Shown here piece by piece: positions 14,598 to 23,300 of a stretch of 27,325 nucleotides of DNA. Below the pieces are notes generated by a model. That model searched no databases and had not been told where the DNA came from. It worked only from the letters and a program-made list of their open reading frames with translations. Origin of the DNA: Magnetococcales bacterium (GTDB lineage Bacteria > Pseudomonadota > Magnetococcia > Magnetococcales > Magnetaquicoccaceae); NCBI GenBank assembly GCA_015229095.1, contig JADGCE010000017.1, forward strand, positions 2,370 to 29,694, read 5' to 3'. Every line of letters begins with the position of its first letter. The first letter of the stretch is position 1. A program made the position numbers and the translations under genes.

Positions 14598-17339
14598 GTG
14601 AACCGCCTCTCCTCTCTGTGGCCAAAAGGGCTGTTGGCCCGTCTCCTGTTGCTCTTCCAGGGCATGCTCTTCCTGTGCGCGCTGCTGCTGTATGGGGTCA
14701 GCAACCACCCGGGACCGGCCCTGTTTCTCGCCTGGGGACTCATGGGCGTGCTGGCCCTGCTGGTTTGGGGCGTGTTGCGGCATCTGTTGCGGCCCATGCA
14801 GCAGTTGGCCGCCGGCCTGCAAGCTTGGCGTGTCAACCGGGAAAGCCACGCCTGGCCATCCCCCATACCCGGTGACAGTCAGGAGATCCGCTGGATCCAG
14901 GAGGCCATCCAGGTTTTGCTGCAGGAAAAGAGGCAAGAGAGTGCCCTGCTGGAAGAGCGGGTGATGCAACGAACCCAGGATTTGCATCGCGCCAAAGAGG
15001 AAGCTGAGGCCGCCAACCGGGCCAAAAGTGAGTTTTTGGCCAACATGAGCCATGAAATTCGCACCCCCATGAACGCCATCATCGGTCTGACCGATCTGGC
15101 ACTCCATACCCGTCCTTCCCCGCATTTGGAAAGTCATCTTTCCAAGGTGTTGCACGCCTCCCGCGCGCTGTTGCGCATCCTCAATGATATCCTGGATTTT
15201 TCCAAAATAGAGGCAGGCAAACTGGCCCTGGATCCCGTTCCCTTCAGCCTGCATACCCTGTTTGACAATCTGGGCGATCTTTTCCGGCAGCCCGCTGCCG
15301 ACAAAGGGGTGGAGTTGAACCTTTCCATTGTGGCCAGTGTTCCGGCCCGTCTGATCGGTGATGATGCCCGCATCGAGCAGATCCTGGTCAACCTGATCAG
15401 CAATGCCATCAAATTTACCGAAAACGGGGAGATCGATGTCCGCGCCGTGGCCATGGACAAGGACCACAGTCGATTGCGCCTGGTCTGTTCGGTCCGGGAT
15501 ACCGGCATCGGTCTCTCCCAGGAGCAGATGGCGGCGCTGTTTGAACCCTTCGTGCAGGCGGACAGTTCCACGACCCGCAAATATGGGGGAACCGGGCTGG
15601 GGTTGAGTATCTGCAAACGACTGGTGGAGATGATGGGAGGGCGCATCGAGGCGGAAAGCACATGGGGACGGGGCAGCGTCTTTTTTTTCTCCGTCATGGT
15701 CGGCATAGGCCAGGATGCAGAACCCCTGGCAGAGTTGGTGCCACCCACCGGCCTGCACGACCTGCGCATCCTGGTGGCCGATGACAACGAAACCGCCCGG
15801 CTGATCCTGTGGGAATATTTGCGCGGCTTTCAGATTCGCCCCACCGTGGTGGAATCCGGACGGCAGGCCCTGGCCGCCATCCAGGCCGCCTGTGCCGACA
15901 ACACCCCCTTTGATCTCCTGTTTGTCGACCATCGCATGCCGGAGATGAATGGTCTGGAAACGGTCCAGGCGGTGCTCCAATGGCTCTCCAGCCTCGACAC
16001 GCCCACCTCCCCGCCTCCCGTGCCCAAAGTGATCATGTTGACCGCTTTCCACAGCGATGCCCTCAAAAAACAGGCCGGGGTGGCCGGGGTGGACAAGTTG
16101 CTGCAAAAACCCATCGGCAGTGCTGAACTGTTCAACGCCATCATGGAGGTATTCGGGCGGTCGGATGCCAAAATACACCGGCATCCACGGGAAGAGCAGA
16201 CCGATCTGGTGGCCATTCGGCAGCAAATCGGTGGCGCACGGGTATTGCTTGTCGAGGACAACACCATCAACCGGGAGGTGGCACGGGGGGTGCTGGAACA
16301 GGTCGGCATCCACGTGGAGGAGGCACACAACGGCCAGGAAGCGGTCTGGATGGTCGGGCAGACCCGCTATGACGCTGTTTTAATGGATATTCAGATGCCG
16401 GTGATGGATGGTATCACCGCCACCCAGCTCATCCGGCAAGACCGCCGCCGCCAATCGTTGCCCATTATTGCGATGACGGCCCATGCCCTGGATGAAGACA
16501 AGGATAAAAGCCTGGCGGCTGGCATGAACGTCCATATCACCAAACCCATTGACAACGACGTGCTCTACACCACCTTGCTGCGCTGGATCAAGCCCAGGGA
16601 GCAGAACGCCCTCCCCCCGGCTCCCGTACAAACCGCCCCTTTGCCCACCGAGAAGGAGTCACTCCTTCCCACCACCCTGCCAGGCATTGAGTTGACCACA
16701 GCCCTGCGGCGCCTGCGCGGCAATCAACGGGTTTTGTTGGCCCTGCTGTGGGAGTTTCATCGGGAATTTTCCCAAGCCGCGACATACATTGCCCTGACTT
16801 TGGGCAGCAACAGGCGACGGGACGACCAGAAACAGGCAGAGCGTTTGCTCCACACACTCAAAGGCATTGCCGGCAATCTCTCCGCCACGGAACTGTATGC
16901 CGCGACCAAACAGTTGGAGGAGGGGGTGCGCAACAGCCCGCAGGAGATGTGGCCCCCGCTGCTGCAAACCTTTGTCCTGGCCCTGCAACAGGTTTTGACC
17001 TCCATTGAAACCTTGCCAGTTCATCCCACCGGTCCCTCCGGGGAAGAGAGTACCCCCCCGCCACAAGGCAACTTGAGCAAGGAGCGGCTGACCCCCCTGC
17101 TCCGGCAGCTGGCGGCCAACCTGTTGGCCCAGGATGCCCAGGCACAGCGGCTGTTTGAACAGCTCAACGGGCTGCTGCAAGGAGACTCTTCCCCGGTTGA
17201 CAAACAATTGGAAAACCTGGGCAAGGCATTGGATCAATTCCAGTTTCGACAGGCCTACGACGCCCTGGTGGTATTGGCCGCCCTGCTGAAGGTGCCAGAG
17301 GCACTCCGACCACCACCCGGTGAAGAAGAGGGCAGCTGA
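14598..17339 (+). CDS. Membrane hybrid sensor histidine kinase with two receiver domains and Hpt
   Basis: A 913-residue multi-step phosphorelay kinase. Two membrane helices (about residues 11-34 and 40-62) with almost no periplasmic loop are followed by a linker and coiled coil (90-145). Next come HisKA with phospho-accepting His152 in MSHEIRTP; an HATPase domain with N-box NLISNAIKFT, DTGIG and GGTGLGLSI; receiver 1 with Asp444 in LLFVDHRMPEMNG; receiver 2 with Asp597 in VLMDIQMPVMDG; and an Hpt domain with His752 in HTLKGIAGN. All catalytic residues are present. The near absence of a sensor loop suggests it senses the membrane or a partner. The start is a GTG at 14598 with a weak ribosome-binding site; it is preferred because the next ATG would cut into the first helix. 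It follows the pst operon, but a 252-base gap and hairpin leave a functional link unproven. No output regulator is adjacent. Confidence 0.93.
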   Translation: MNRLSSLWPKGLLARLLLLFQGMLFLCALLLYGVSNHPGPALFLAWGLMGVLALLVWGVLRHLLRPMQQLAAGLQAWRVNRESHAWPSPIPGDSQEIRWIQEAIQVLLQEKRQESALLEERVMQRTQDLHRAKEEAEAANRAKSEFLANMSHEIRTPMNAIIGLTDLALHTRPSPHLESHLSKVLHASRALLRILNDILDFSKIEAGKLALDPVPFSLHTLFDNLGDLFRQPAADKGVELNLSIVASVPARLIGDDARIEQILVNLISNAIKFTENGEIDVRAVAMDKDHSRLRLVCSVRDTGIGLSQEQMAALFEPFVQADSSTTRKYGGTGLGLSICKRLVEMMGGRIEAESTWGRGSVFFFSVMVGIGQDAEPLAELVPPTGLHDLRILVADDNETARLILWEYLRGFQIRPTVVESGRQALAAIQAACADNTPFDLLFVDHRMPEMNGLETVQAVLQWLSSLDTPTSPPPVPKVIMLTAFHSDALKKQAGVAGVDKLLQKPIGSAELFNAIMEVFGRSDAKIHRHPREEQTDLVAIRQQIGGARVLLVEDNTINREVARGVLEQVGIHVEEAHNGQEAVWMVGQTRYDAVLMDIQMPVMDGITATQLIRQDRRRQSLPIIAMTAHALDEDKDKSLAAGMNVHITKPIDNDVLYTTLLRWIKPREQNALPPAPVQTAPLPTEKESLLPTTLPGIELTTALRRLRGNQRVLLALLWEFHREFSQAATYIALTLGSNRRRDDQKQAERLLHTLKGIAGNLSATELYAATKQLEEGVRNSPQEMWPPLLQTFVLALQQVLTSIETLPVHPTGPSGEESTPPPQGNLSKERLTPLLRQLAANLLAQDAQAQRLFEQLNGLLQGDSSPVDKQLENLGKALDQFQFRQAYDALVVLAALLKVPEALRPPPGEEEGS

Positions 17340-17341
17340 AA

Positions 17342-17359
17342 GCGGCTGTCAACAGCCGC
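17342..17359. terminator. Bidirectional hairpin between the hybrid kinase and fliI
   Basis: A perfect 7-bp stem GCGGCTG/CAGCCGC with a TCAA loop, three bases after the kinase stop and in the 41-base gap between two converging genes. No T-run on either side; its position suggests a shared terminator. Confidence 0.5.
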
Positions 17360-17380
17360 AACACACGGGGAAAGGAAACA

Positions 17381-18715
17381 TCATGCCGATCCCGGAAAGA
17401 TGCTCCCCAGTTGGCGGATGCTCTCCTCCAGGCTGCAGTTTTGGTCCACCGGCTGCCGCAGATAGCTGCGGATCGGCGTGATCAGCTTCAAAGCCGAGTC
17501 GATTTGGGGATTGCTGCCCGCTGCATAGGCTCCGATGTTGATCATATCCTCAGCCCGGCTGTAGGTGGCCAAGGCCTCCCGCAAACGTCCCGCCCAACGT
17601 TTCTGTTTGACATCGGCCAAGGACTCCATCAAACGGGAGAGGGAGGCCAGAATATCAATGGCGGGATAGTGGTTTCCGGATGCCAGACTGCGGGAGAGCA
17701 CAATGTGACCATCCAGAATACCTCGCACGGCATCGGCGATGGGATCCTGCAGATCGTCTCCCTCCATCAAGATGGTGTACAGACCCGTAATACTCCCATC
17801 CCCCTCGTCCCGCCCGGTGCGCTCCAGCAAACGGGGCAACAGCATGAAGGTGGAAGGCGGATAACCCCGACTGGTGGGGGGCTCGCCCCGGGTCAATCCG
17901 ACCTCCCGCTGCGCCATCGCGAAACGGGTCACCGAGTCCATCAGCAACAAGACATGCTGCTGTTTGGCCCGGAAATATTCGGCGATGGAGGTGGCCAGAA
18001 AAGCGGCCCGCAAGCGCAGCAGAGGCGGCTGGTCGGAGGTGGCCACCACCACCACCGACCGGGCCATTCCCTCAGGCCCCAGATCTTTTTCGACAAACTC
18101 CACCACCTCACGACCACGCTCTCCCACCAGAGCGATCACGTTGACATCCGCTGCCGTATAACGCGCCATCATACCCAGCAGGGTGCTCTTGCCCACACCC
18201 GATCCGGAAAAGATGCCGACCCGTTGCCCCTGTCCCACGGTCAGCAGGCCGTTAATGGCCCGCACCCCCAGATCCAGTATGGTGTCGATGCGCCGGCGCA
18301 CCATGGGGTTGACGGGCTCGGCATACAACGGCACACGCTCCGGCAGTACCAGCAGCGGTCCCCCATCCAGGGGAGCCCCCATGGGATCGATGACCCGCCC
18401 CAGCAGGGCATCCCCCACCGCCACATCCTCTGGACGACCATGGGAGACAATACGACTGCCAGGATGGATGCCCCGTAGCGCCCCCAGGGGCATCAGCAGC
18501 AAAGCCCGGTTGCGAAACCCCACCACTTCCGCCTTGATGGGCTGTTCTCCGCTCTCCGGCCAGATTTCACACATGTCACCGATGGAAGCCGCCGGTCCAT
18601 TCCCCTCCACCAACAACCCGACAACCTGGGCAACCGTACCCGTGCGCAACAGACCCATGCCAGCACGGGCCGACGCCTGGTAACTACTCCAGGGAATATC
18701 AAGAGATTTCATCAT
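17381..18715 (-). CDS. fliI: Flagellar type III export ATPase FliI
   Basis: FliI is the F1-beta-like ATPase that, with FliH and FliJ, drives export of flagellar subunits. The 444-residue product shows GRVIDPMGAPLDG, the P-loop GIFSGSGVGKSTLLGM, ALVGERGREVVEF, the Walker B strand VLLLMDSVTRFAMAQRE, and GEPPTSRGYPPS, all diagnostic for FliI/SctN. The ATG at 18715 (or the adjacent ATG at 18712) overlaps the end of fliH by 14-17 bases without a clear ribosome-binding site, so translation is probably coupled to fliH. A longer in-frame reading to 18805 lies inside fliH and is not FliI-like. It is the last flagellar gene here; fliJ, which often follows, is absent because a plus-strand gene converges from the other side. 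Confidence 0.95.
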   Translation of the reverse strand: MMKSLDIPWSSYQASARAGMGLLRTGTVAQVVGLLVEGNGPAASIGDMCEIWPESGEQPIKAEVVGFRNRALLLMPLGALRGIHPGSRIVSHGRPEDVAVGDALLGRVIDPMGAPLDGGPLLVLPERVPLYAEPVNPMVRRRIDTILDLGVRAINGLLTVGQGQRVGIFSGSGVGKSTLLGMMARYTAADVNVIALVGERGREVVEFVEKDLGPEGMARSVVVVATSDQPPLLRLRAAFLATSIAEYFRAKQQHVLLLMDSVTRFAMAQREVGLTRGEPPTSRGYPPSTFMLLPRLLERTGRDEGDGSITGLYTILMEGDDLQDPIADAVRGILDGHIVLSRSLASGNHYPAIDILASLSRLMESLADVKQKRWAGRLREALATYSRAEDMINIGAYAAGSNPQIDSALKLITPIRSYLRQPVDQNCSLEESIRQLGSIFPGSA

Positions 18716-19913
18716 CGTCGAGCATAGGATCTGCGGCTGGCGGTGTTTCCAGAGCATCCACGATGGGGCCTTCATCCTCAGGGCCTTCATCCTCAGGCCT
18801 TCCACCCCCGGAAAGAGGCGTTTGCCGATAGCTTGTCATGGAAACGACAGTCTCTTCCGTGGAGAGATCCCCTTCCTCTTCCTCTTCTGGTCCGGCACCC
18901 AACTGCCCTGCCCAGGCATCCCGCGACATAACCGTCTCATCCCATGGGGCCGTCCCTCCCTGGGCAGATGCCACGGAATGCGCATCCGGCCACGCCTCCT
19001 CGTGCTCCTGCGCGTCGGCCAACGCACCGGCAATCTCCGCCAACCCCACAGCAGACGAGGGCGCGGACTCCTGGGGAGCAACGGGCGGGTTGAATGCTTC
19101 TCGATCCGGGGATTTTTTGACAAGGGGGGAGAGTTCACGATTGCGCGCAGCGGCCCGTTCGGCGGAATACTTGGCAGAAAGGGCGATATCTTCACAACCA
19201 CTGTTCTGCAGACGATCCTGGAGATAGCTGCGCAAGCCCGCTTCCACGTCGGCCAGTTGCCGTTCCAGATTCTCTTCGATGCCGCCAAAATCGCTCTCCA
19301 TGCGCACCGAACCGGGTGCAATGGCGGCGTCCGCCTCAATCCGCAGCTTTTCAAATCCTCCGACATTTTGCAGGATGGCGGCGCTATCGGGTGCCAGATA
19401 GAGGACGATATCCCGACGACCGGCGGCCTGGTCCAGAAGACGACGCACCCGATGCACAATGCCTTCCGGGTTGACCGTCAACTCGTGCGCCAAAAGTTCC
19501 CGGGTCAACAGGATGGCGGTCTCCACCAGAAACCGCTCCGCACTGGCAAAAACCCGCCTGGGCAGCGCATCCAGCTGGTGCAACACCGACTCAAACTGCG
19601 GCAAAAGGCGGGCGATCTCCTGCTCCATGGCCTGTTCGCCCAGGGCCAGACCCGCCTCTTCACCCGCCGCGAAGGCCTTCTGGTAGGTTTCCCGTTCAAT
19701 GGTTTCCAGACGCCGCTGATGGAGCTCCTCTGGGGAGATTTCCGGCTCTTTGGCGGCTCCTTGCAGTGCCGGCAGGCGACCATCGGGCAAAAATCGCACG
19801 AAGGTCTCTCCGTGCTGGCGATTGTTGTCCCCGACCAACTCCTGAAACGAGACCCGGCGCGGCGCGCTTTCCAGATCTTCCTGTTTGATGATCCCATCCA
19901 AGACAACCGCCAT
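18699..19913 (-). CDS. fliH: Flagellar export regulator FliH with long acidic C-terminal tail
   Basis: FliH binds FliI as a dimer and links it to the C-ring. The product is 404 residues, against about 230-250 in most FliH proteins. Residues 1-60 are a variable N-terminus. Residues 60-130 form a helical region rich in Glu/Gln/Ala with glycine-spaced repeats (FAAGEEAGLALGEQAMEQE). Residues 130-235 match the conserved FliH/HrpE C-terminal domain (FLVETAILLTRELLAHEL; then SDFGGIEENLERQL). From about residue 240 to the end there is a low-complexity, strongly acidic, Pro/Ala/Ser-rich extension with the short repeat PEDEG twice (around 378-386). AGGGAA lies upstream of the ATG at 19913. The end overlaps fliI. 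The identity rests on the conserved domain and gene order; the tail is unexplained. Confidence 0.9.
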   Translation of the reverse strand: MAVVLDGIIKQEDLESAPRRVSFQELVGDNNRQHGETFVRFLPDGRLPALQGAAKEPEISPEELHQRRLETIERETYQKAFAAGEEAGLALGEQAMEQEIARLLPQFESVLHQLDALPRRVFASAERFLVETAILLTRELLAHELTVNPEGIVHRVRRLLDQAAGRRDIVLYLAPDSAAILQNVGGFEKLRIEADAAIAPGSVRMESDFGGIEENLERQLADVEAGLRSYLQDRLQNSGCEDIALSAKYSAERAAARNRELSPLVKKSPDREAFNPPVAPQESAPSSAVGLAEIAGALADAQEHEEAWPDAHSVASAQGGTAPWDETVMSRDAWAGQLGAGPEEEEEGDLSTEETVVSMTSYRQTPLSGGGRPEDEGPEDEGPIVDALETPPAADPMLDDDEIS

Positions 19914-19955
19914 GACCGCTTCCCTCTCACAAACGCCGTTGCCTGGGCCATGATC

Positions 19956-20028
19956 ACTGCTGAAGCAGTCCTCACGATCAGGGGTCCAGGGAGATTATCC
20001 CCCTGGTGGGGTCGGGGCAAAGCCCCCG
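19956..20028. repeat. Palindromic intergenic element between fliG and fliH
   Basis: The 151-base gap inside the flagellar operon holds ACTGCT/AGCAGT (19956-19969), CCAGGG/CCCTGG with a 9-base loop (19986-20006), and GGGGC/GCCCC with an AAA loop (20014-20026). The layout (CCAGGG...CCCTGGTGGGG...GGGGCAAAGCCCC) resembles palindromic repeats I recall being scattered in alphaproteobacterial and magnetotactic genomes. Part of its core recurs at 14473-14505. Confidence 0.45.
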
Positions 20029-20064
20029 CTGTCGCCCAAACGCCGATCAAGGCCCACTGTCCGT

Positions 20065-21132
20065 TTACATCACCACGTCATCGGAACCCTTGCCCATGAT
20101 CACGATGGAACCCTCTGCTTCCAAACGCCGGGCTGCCTTCAAAATCATCTGCTGGGCAGCCTCCACATCCACCACCTTGACGGGCCCCAACAGTTCCAAA
20201 TCCTCCCGCAGCATTTCTGCTGCCCGTTCGGACATGTTCTGGAAAAATTTTTCCCGGAGCCGATCATCGGCTCCCTTCATGGCGGTCAGCAGTTCATCGT
20301 TGGAGACCTCACGCAACAGGGTCTGGAAGCTGCGGTCATCCATCAGCAGGAGATCCTCGAACAGGAACATCTCCTTGCGCACACTCTCCGCCAGGGGGTT
20401 GTCTTCCTCGTCCAGGAAGGCCAGCAGTTTATCCGACAGATCCCGACTCAGCAGGTTGAGCAATTCGGCCACTTTTTTGGTTCCGCCCGCCTCTTGCTGA
20501 CGACCGCTGCGGGCCACTCCCAGGGCATCCAGCTCGGTCAGCAAGGAGAGCTCAATATCCTCCAGGGCCCCCGGGGGAAGGGTATTCATGCGGGCCATGC
20601 GGTAGACGGTTTGCTGTTGCAGATCGGTGGAGAGATGATCGATCACCAGTGCCGCATGCTCCTGCTGCAACTGGGAGATGATCAAGGCAACACTCTGGGG
20701 GTGTTCCCCGGCGAGAAAGGTGGAGACCAGGGTGGGTTCCATGGTGTTGAGAATTTCCCAGGGGGTGCTCTTGGGACCGGCCTGCACATCTTTCAGCAGT
20801 TGACGGGCACGATCCTTGCCCAAGGTTTTGGTCAGCAATTCCCGCACCCGGGCCTGTCCCCCGCGCACGTCATACATTTTCAGTTCAAACTTGTCGAGAA
20901 ACTCCTGCCTGACGGCCTGCACCACTTCCGGCGCCATGACGCCCATGCGGGAGATGACCCGGGAAATTTCCCGCAGTTCGTTCTCCAACATCCCTTCCAT
21001 GATCTTTTTGGCATCCTCATCCGGCAAGGAGAGGATAAAAACCCCTGCCTTCTCTTTGCCACTCAGCCGCAACTTGGTTCGTCGCGTCTGTGCCTCAACG
21101 GCATCGCCCCCATCCCATCCCTGCATATCCAT
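20065..21132 (-). CDS. fliG: Flagellar motor switch protein FliG
   Basis: FliG is the C-ring protein that contacts the stator and FliF, generating torque and switching direction. The 355-residue product has an N-terminal FliF-binding domain (LSGKEKAGVFILSLPDE), the middle-domain EHPQ motif GEHPQSVALIISQL, and a C-terminal domain with the charged torque helix region (LLMDDRSFQTLLREV, MKGADDRLREKFFQNMSERAAEML). I prefer the ATG at 21132, which has GGAG 10 bases upstream and gives a normal N-terminus. An ATG at 21195 would add 21 residues and sits closer to the fliF stop, so it remains possible. It lies downstream of fliF as usual and is followed by a 151-base gap with hairpins before fliH. Confidence 0.95.
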   Translation of the reverse strand: MDMQGWDGGDAVEAQTRRTKLRLSGKEKAGVFILSLPDEDAKKIMEGMLENELREISRVISRMGVMAPEVVQAVRQEFLDKFELKMYDVRGGQARVRELLTKTLGKDRARQLLKDVQAGPKSTPWEILNTMEPTLVSTFLAGEHPQSVALIISQLQQEHAALVIDHLSTDLQQQTVYRMARMNTLPPGALEDIELSLLTELDALGVARSGRQQEAGGTKKVAELLNLLSRDLSDKLLAFLDEEDNPLAESVRKEMFLFEDLLLMDDRSFQTLLREVSNDELLTAMKGADDRLREKFFQNMSERAAEMLREDLELLGPVKVVDVEAAQQMILKAARRLEAEGSIVIMGKGSDDVVM

Positions 21133-21207
21133 ACACAACCCGCTCCACCAGCTATCCACCCCACACAACGCACCGGCCACCACCGGGCCGGGCATCACCT
21201 GACAGCA

Positions 21208-22851
21208 CTAATCCTGCGCCATCCACCCACGGATGATTTCCCGTGCCTCTTCTGGATTTTCCGCAATCATCTGCTGGGTCATTTTGATACTCCGGTCTGG
21301 CACGCGGAGACGCAGCGGCTGTTCAGAGGGCATGGCACCCACCCCTTCGGCCACCAATTGTTGATCCAACTCGGCCACAGCCGCCGGGATCCCCGTCGTC
21401 TCTGCCATCCGTTCACCCGTCAAGAACTCCTCTATCAGCGGCCTCAACACCAGCAGGAGCAGGGAGAAGATGGCGATAGCCAACGCAACCTGCAGCCAGA
21501 ACTCCGCCGACATCCAGAAGCGTGGCGCCTTGTCCTCGGTGGTCAGCACCCGCTCGAAAGGCACACTGGCCATCTCGATGGTGTCGCCCCGCTTGCTGTC
21601 AAACCCTACCGCCCGTTCGACAATTTTTTGCAGACGGTTCATCTCCTCGTCCGACCGTTTTTTGTTGCCGGTCTTGTCGCCTGTGGGACTCTCCTCCGGA
21701 GTATCCACCAGCACGGCCACCGACAGACGTTTGATGGTCCCCACCGGCAGCACAATTTTGTTGATGGTTTTGGAAATCTCGTAGTTGATGGTCTCCCGCT
21801 CGGTATTGCGGGCCTGGGTGGAGCCAGAGCCGCCCGTCTTGGCCGCATCGTTGGCATCGTTGGTACGCACCCCCGGCGTCCCGCCAACGCCAAAGTCACC
21901 CCGGCTGTTTTCGTTGACGGTCTGCTCACTGCGGGGCACCCCTCCCTGCCCCACCGGATCGTAGATCTCCTCCTGGCGTTCCGTGCGGGAGAGGTCCAGT
22001 TCCGCAGTCACCCGCACAATACTCTTGCTGACGCCGCTGGCACTCACACCGATCACTTTGTCCAGCATGGCCTGGGCGCGATCCTCCAACCCCTTTTCCA
22101 CCTGCTGTTGCATCGAGCGGGTCTCATCGACCCCCATACGTCCATCCTTGGCAACATTGCGCCCCCCTGCAATCAGGTTGCCCTTGCCATCCAGCAGGGT
22201 GACATTGCTCTCCTCCAACCCTTCGACGGAGGAGGCCACCAGGTGAACAATGCCATCCAACTGCGCGGGTTGCAGGGGGTGGGAAAGCTCCATCACGACG
22301 GAGGCGCTGGCCGGACGAGCCTCCGACACAAACAGGGAGGGTTTGGGCAAGACCAGATGGACACGGGCGGTGTGAACGGCGGAGATGCTCTCAATGGTAC
22401 GGGCCAACTCGCCCTGCAAGGCGCGCTGGAAGTTCATGCGCTGCACAAAGTCGGTCATCCCGACCAGATTGTTTTTGTCAAAGAGTTCAAAACCGACCCC
22501 ATTGCCCTGTTTGGGCAGCCCCTGGGTGGCCAGCTCCAGGCGCAGATCGTAGACCCGGTCCGCCGGCACATCCACCGAGCTGCCCGCCGGGCCAATCTGG
22601 TAGGGAACCTTCAATTTGTTCAGCTGTTCGATAATCCGCCCCGTCTCTTCCTGGGGCAATCCGGAAAAGAGCACCTTGTAGGCAGGTCGGGTGGCAAACC
22701 AGATCACGACCGAGAGTGCCAGTATGGTGGCCCCGATAGCCAGAAGAAGACCGTTACGACCACCCAAAGGCAGCTGCGCCATGAAGCGGGCAGCAGAGTC
22801 CAGCAAGTTATTACCGGAGGGCTGTGTAACGGCAGTAGGCGATTCAGCCAT
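21208..22851 (-). CDS. fliF: Flagellar MS-ring protein FliF
   Basis: FliF builds the MS ring in the inner membrane, the base on which the flagellum assembles. The 547-residue product has a first membrane helix near residues 34-54 (LLLAIGATILALSVVIWFA) and ring-building domains with YKVLFSGLP and VGFELFDKNN. A long Gly/Ser/Asn-rich loop spans about residues 310-350. The second membrane helix is near 456-475, and the cytoplasmic tail ends in the FliG-binding segment MTQQMIAENPEEAREIIRGWM. The start at 22851 lies 114 bases after fliE. All expected parts are present. Confidence 0.96.
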   Translation of the reverse strand: MAESPTAVTQPSGNNLLDSAARFMAQLPLGGRNGLLLAIGATILALSVVIWFATRPAYKVLFSGLPQEETGRIIEQLNKLKVPYQIGPAGSSVDVPADRVYDLRLELATQGLPKQGNGVGFELFDKNNLVGMTDFVQRMNFQRALQGELARTIESISAVHTARVHLVLPKPSLFVSEARPASASVVMELSHPLQPAQLDGIVHLVASSVEGLEESNVTLLDGKGNLIAGGRNVAKDGRMGVDETRSMQQQVEKGLEDRAQAMLDKVIGVSASGVSKSIVRVTAELDLSRTERQEEIYDPVGQGGVPRSEQTVNENSRGDFGVGGTPGVRTNDANDAAKTGGSGSTQARNTERETINYEISKTINKIVLPVGTIKRLSVAVLVDTPEESPTGDKTGNKKRSDEEMNRLQKIVERAVGFDSKRGDTIEMASVPFERVLTTEDKAPRFWMSAEFWLQVALAIAIFSLLLLVLRPLIEEFLTGERMAETTGIPAAVAELDQQLVAEGVGAMPSEQPLRLRVPDRSIKMTQQMIAENPEEAREIIRGWMAQD

Positions 22852-22965
22852 GGCAGTCTATTTCCGTTGTATTTCCATCGACACGATGTTGGGATCAGCA
22901 ACCCGAAACACGCCACTCACCAGACAGAAGGGGAGAGCATTGCTGTATCACCACCCGCAACCAGA

Positions 22966-23283
22966 CTAGGCTGTCGGCATCGTTATGATTTCGTGGTACA
23001 CTTCCAGTGCCTTATTGCGCACCTGAAGCAGCAGACGCAGATGCAATTCCGCTTCAGAACTGGCAACCTGCGCCTCATGCAAACTCACCCCGGCGTTGCC
23101 CAGCAAGGCACGCTCCGTCAAGTCCTTGGACTCTTTTTGCAAACGATCGGTCTCCTTGATCTGCTGCGCCAGCATGCCGGAAAAGGTTTCCCAGGCACCC
23201 CCCTTGCCGCCACCGACCCCGGTACCGGAAAGCGTGGGCAGCATATTGGACAACGGCACAGCAGACACTTCGTGGACGGACAT
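22966..23283 (-). CDS. fliE: Flagellar hook-basal body protein FliE
   Basis: FliE joins the MS ring to the rod and is exported early. The 105-residue product matches the family: a variable N-terminus with a Gly-rich stretch, then the helical core FSGMLAQQIKETDRLQKES, and the conserved end SEAELHLRLLLQVRNKALEVYHEIITM. AGGGGGAG lies 6 bases before the ATG. It follows flgC by 17 bases and precedes fliF by 114, the standard flgB-flgC-fliE-fliF order. Confidence 0.94.
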   Translation of the reverse strand: MSVHEVSAVPLSNMLPTLSGTGVGGGKGGAWETFSGMLAQQIKETDRLQKESKDLTERALLGNAGVSLHEAQVASSEAELHLRLLLQVRNKALEVYHEIITMPTA

Positions 23284-23300
23284 ACGACTCTCCCCCTCTC

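Noticed and set aside
13554..16328. A 924-codon minus-strand open frame antisense to pstB2 and the hybrid kinase
   Set aside because: It crosses two genes with clear motifs and an intergenic gap, and has no ribosome-binding site or domain of its own.
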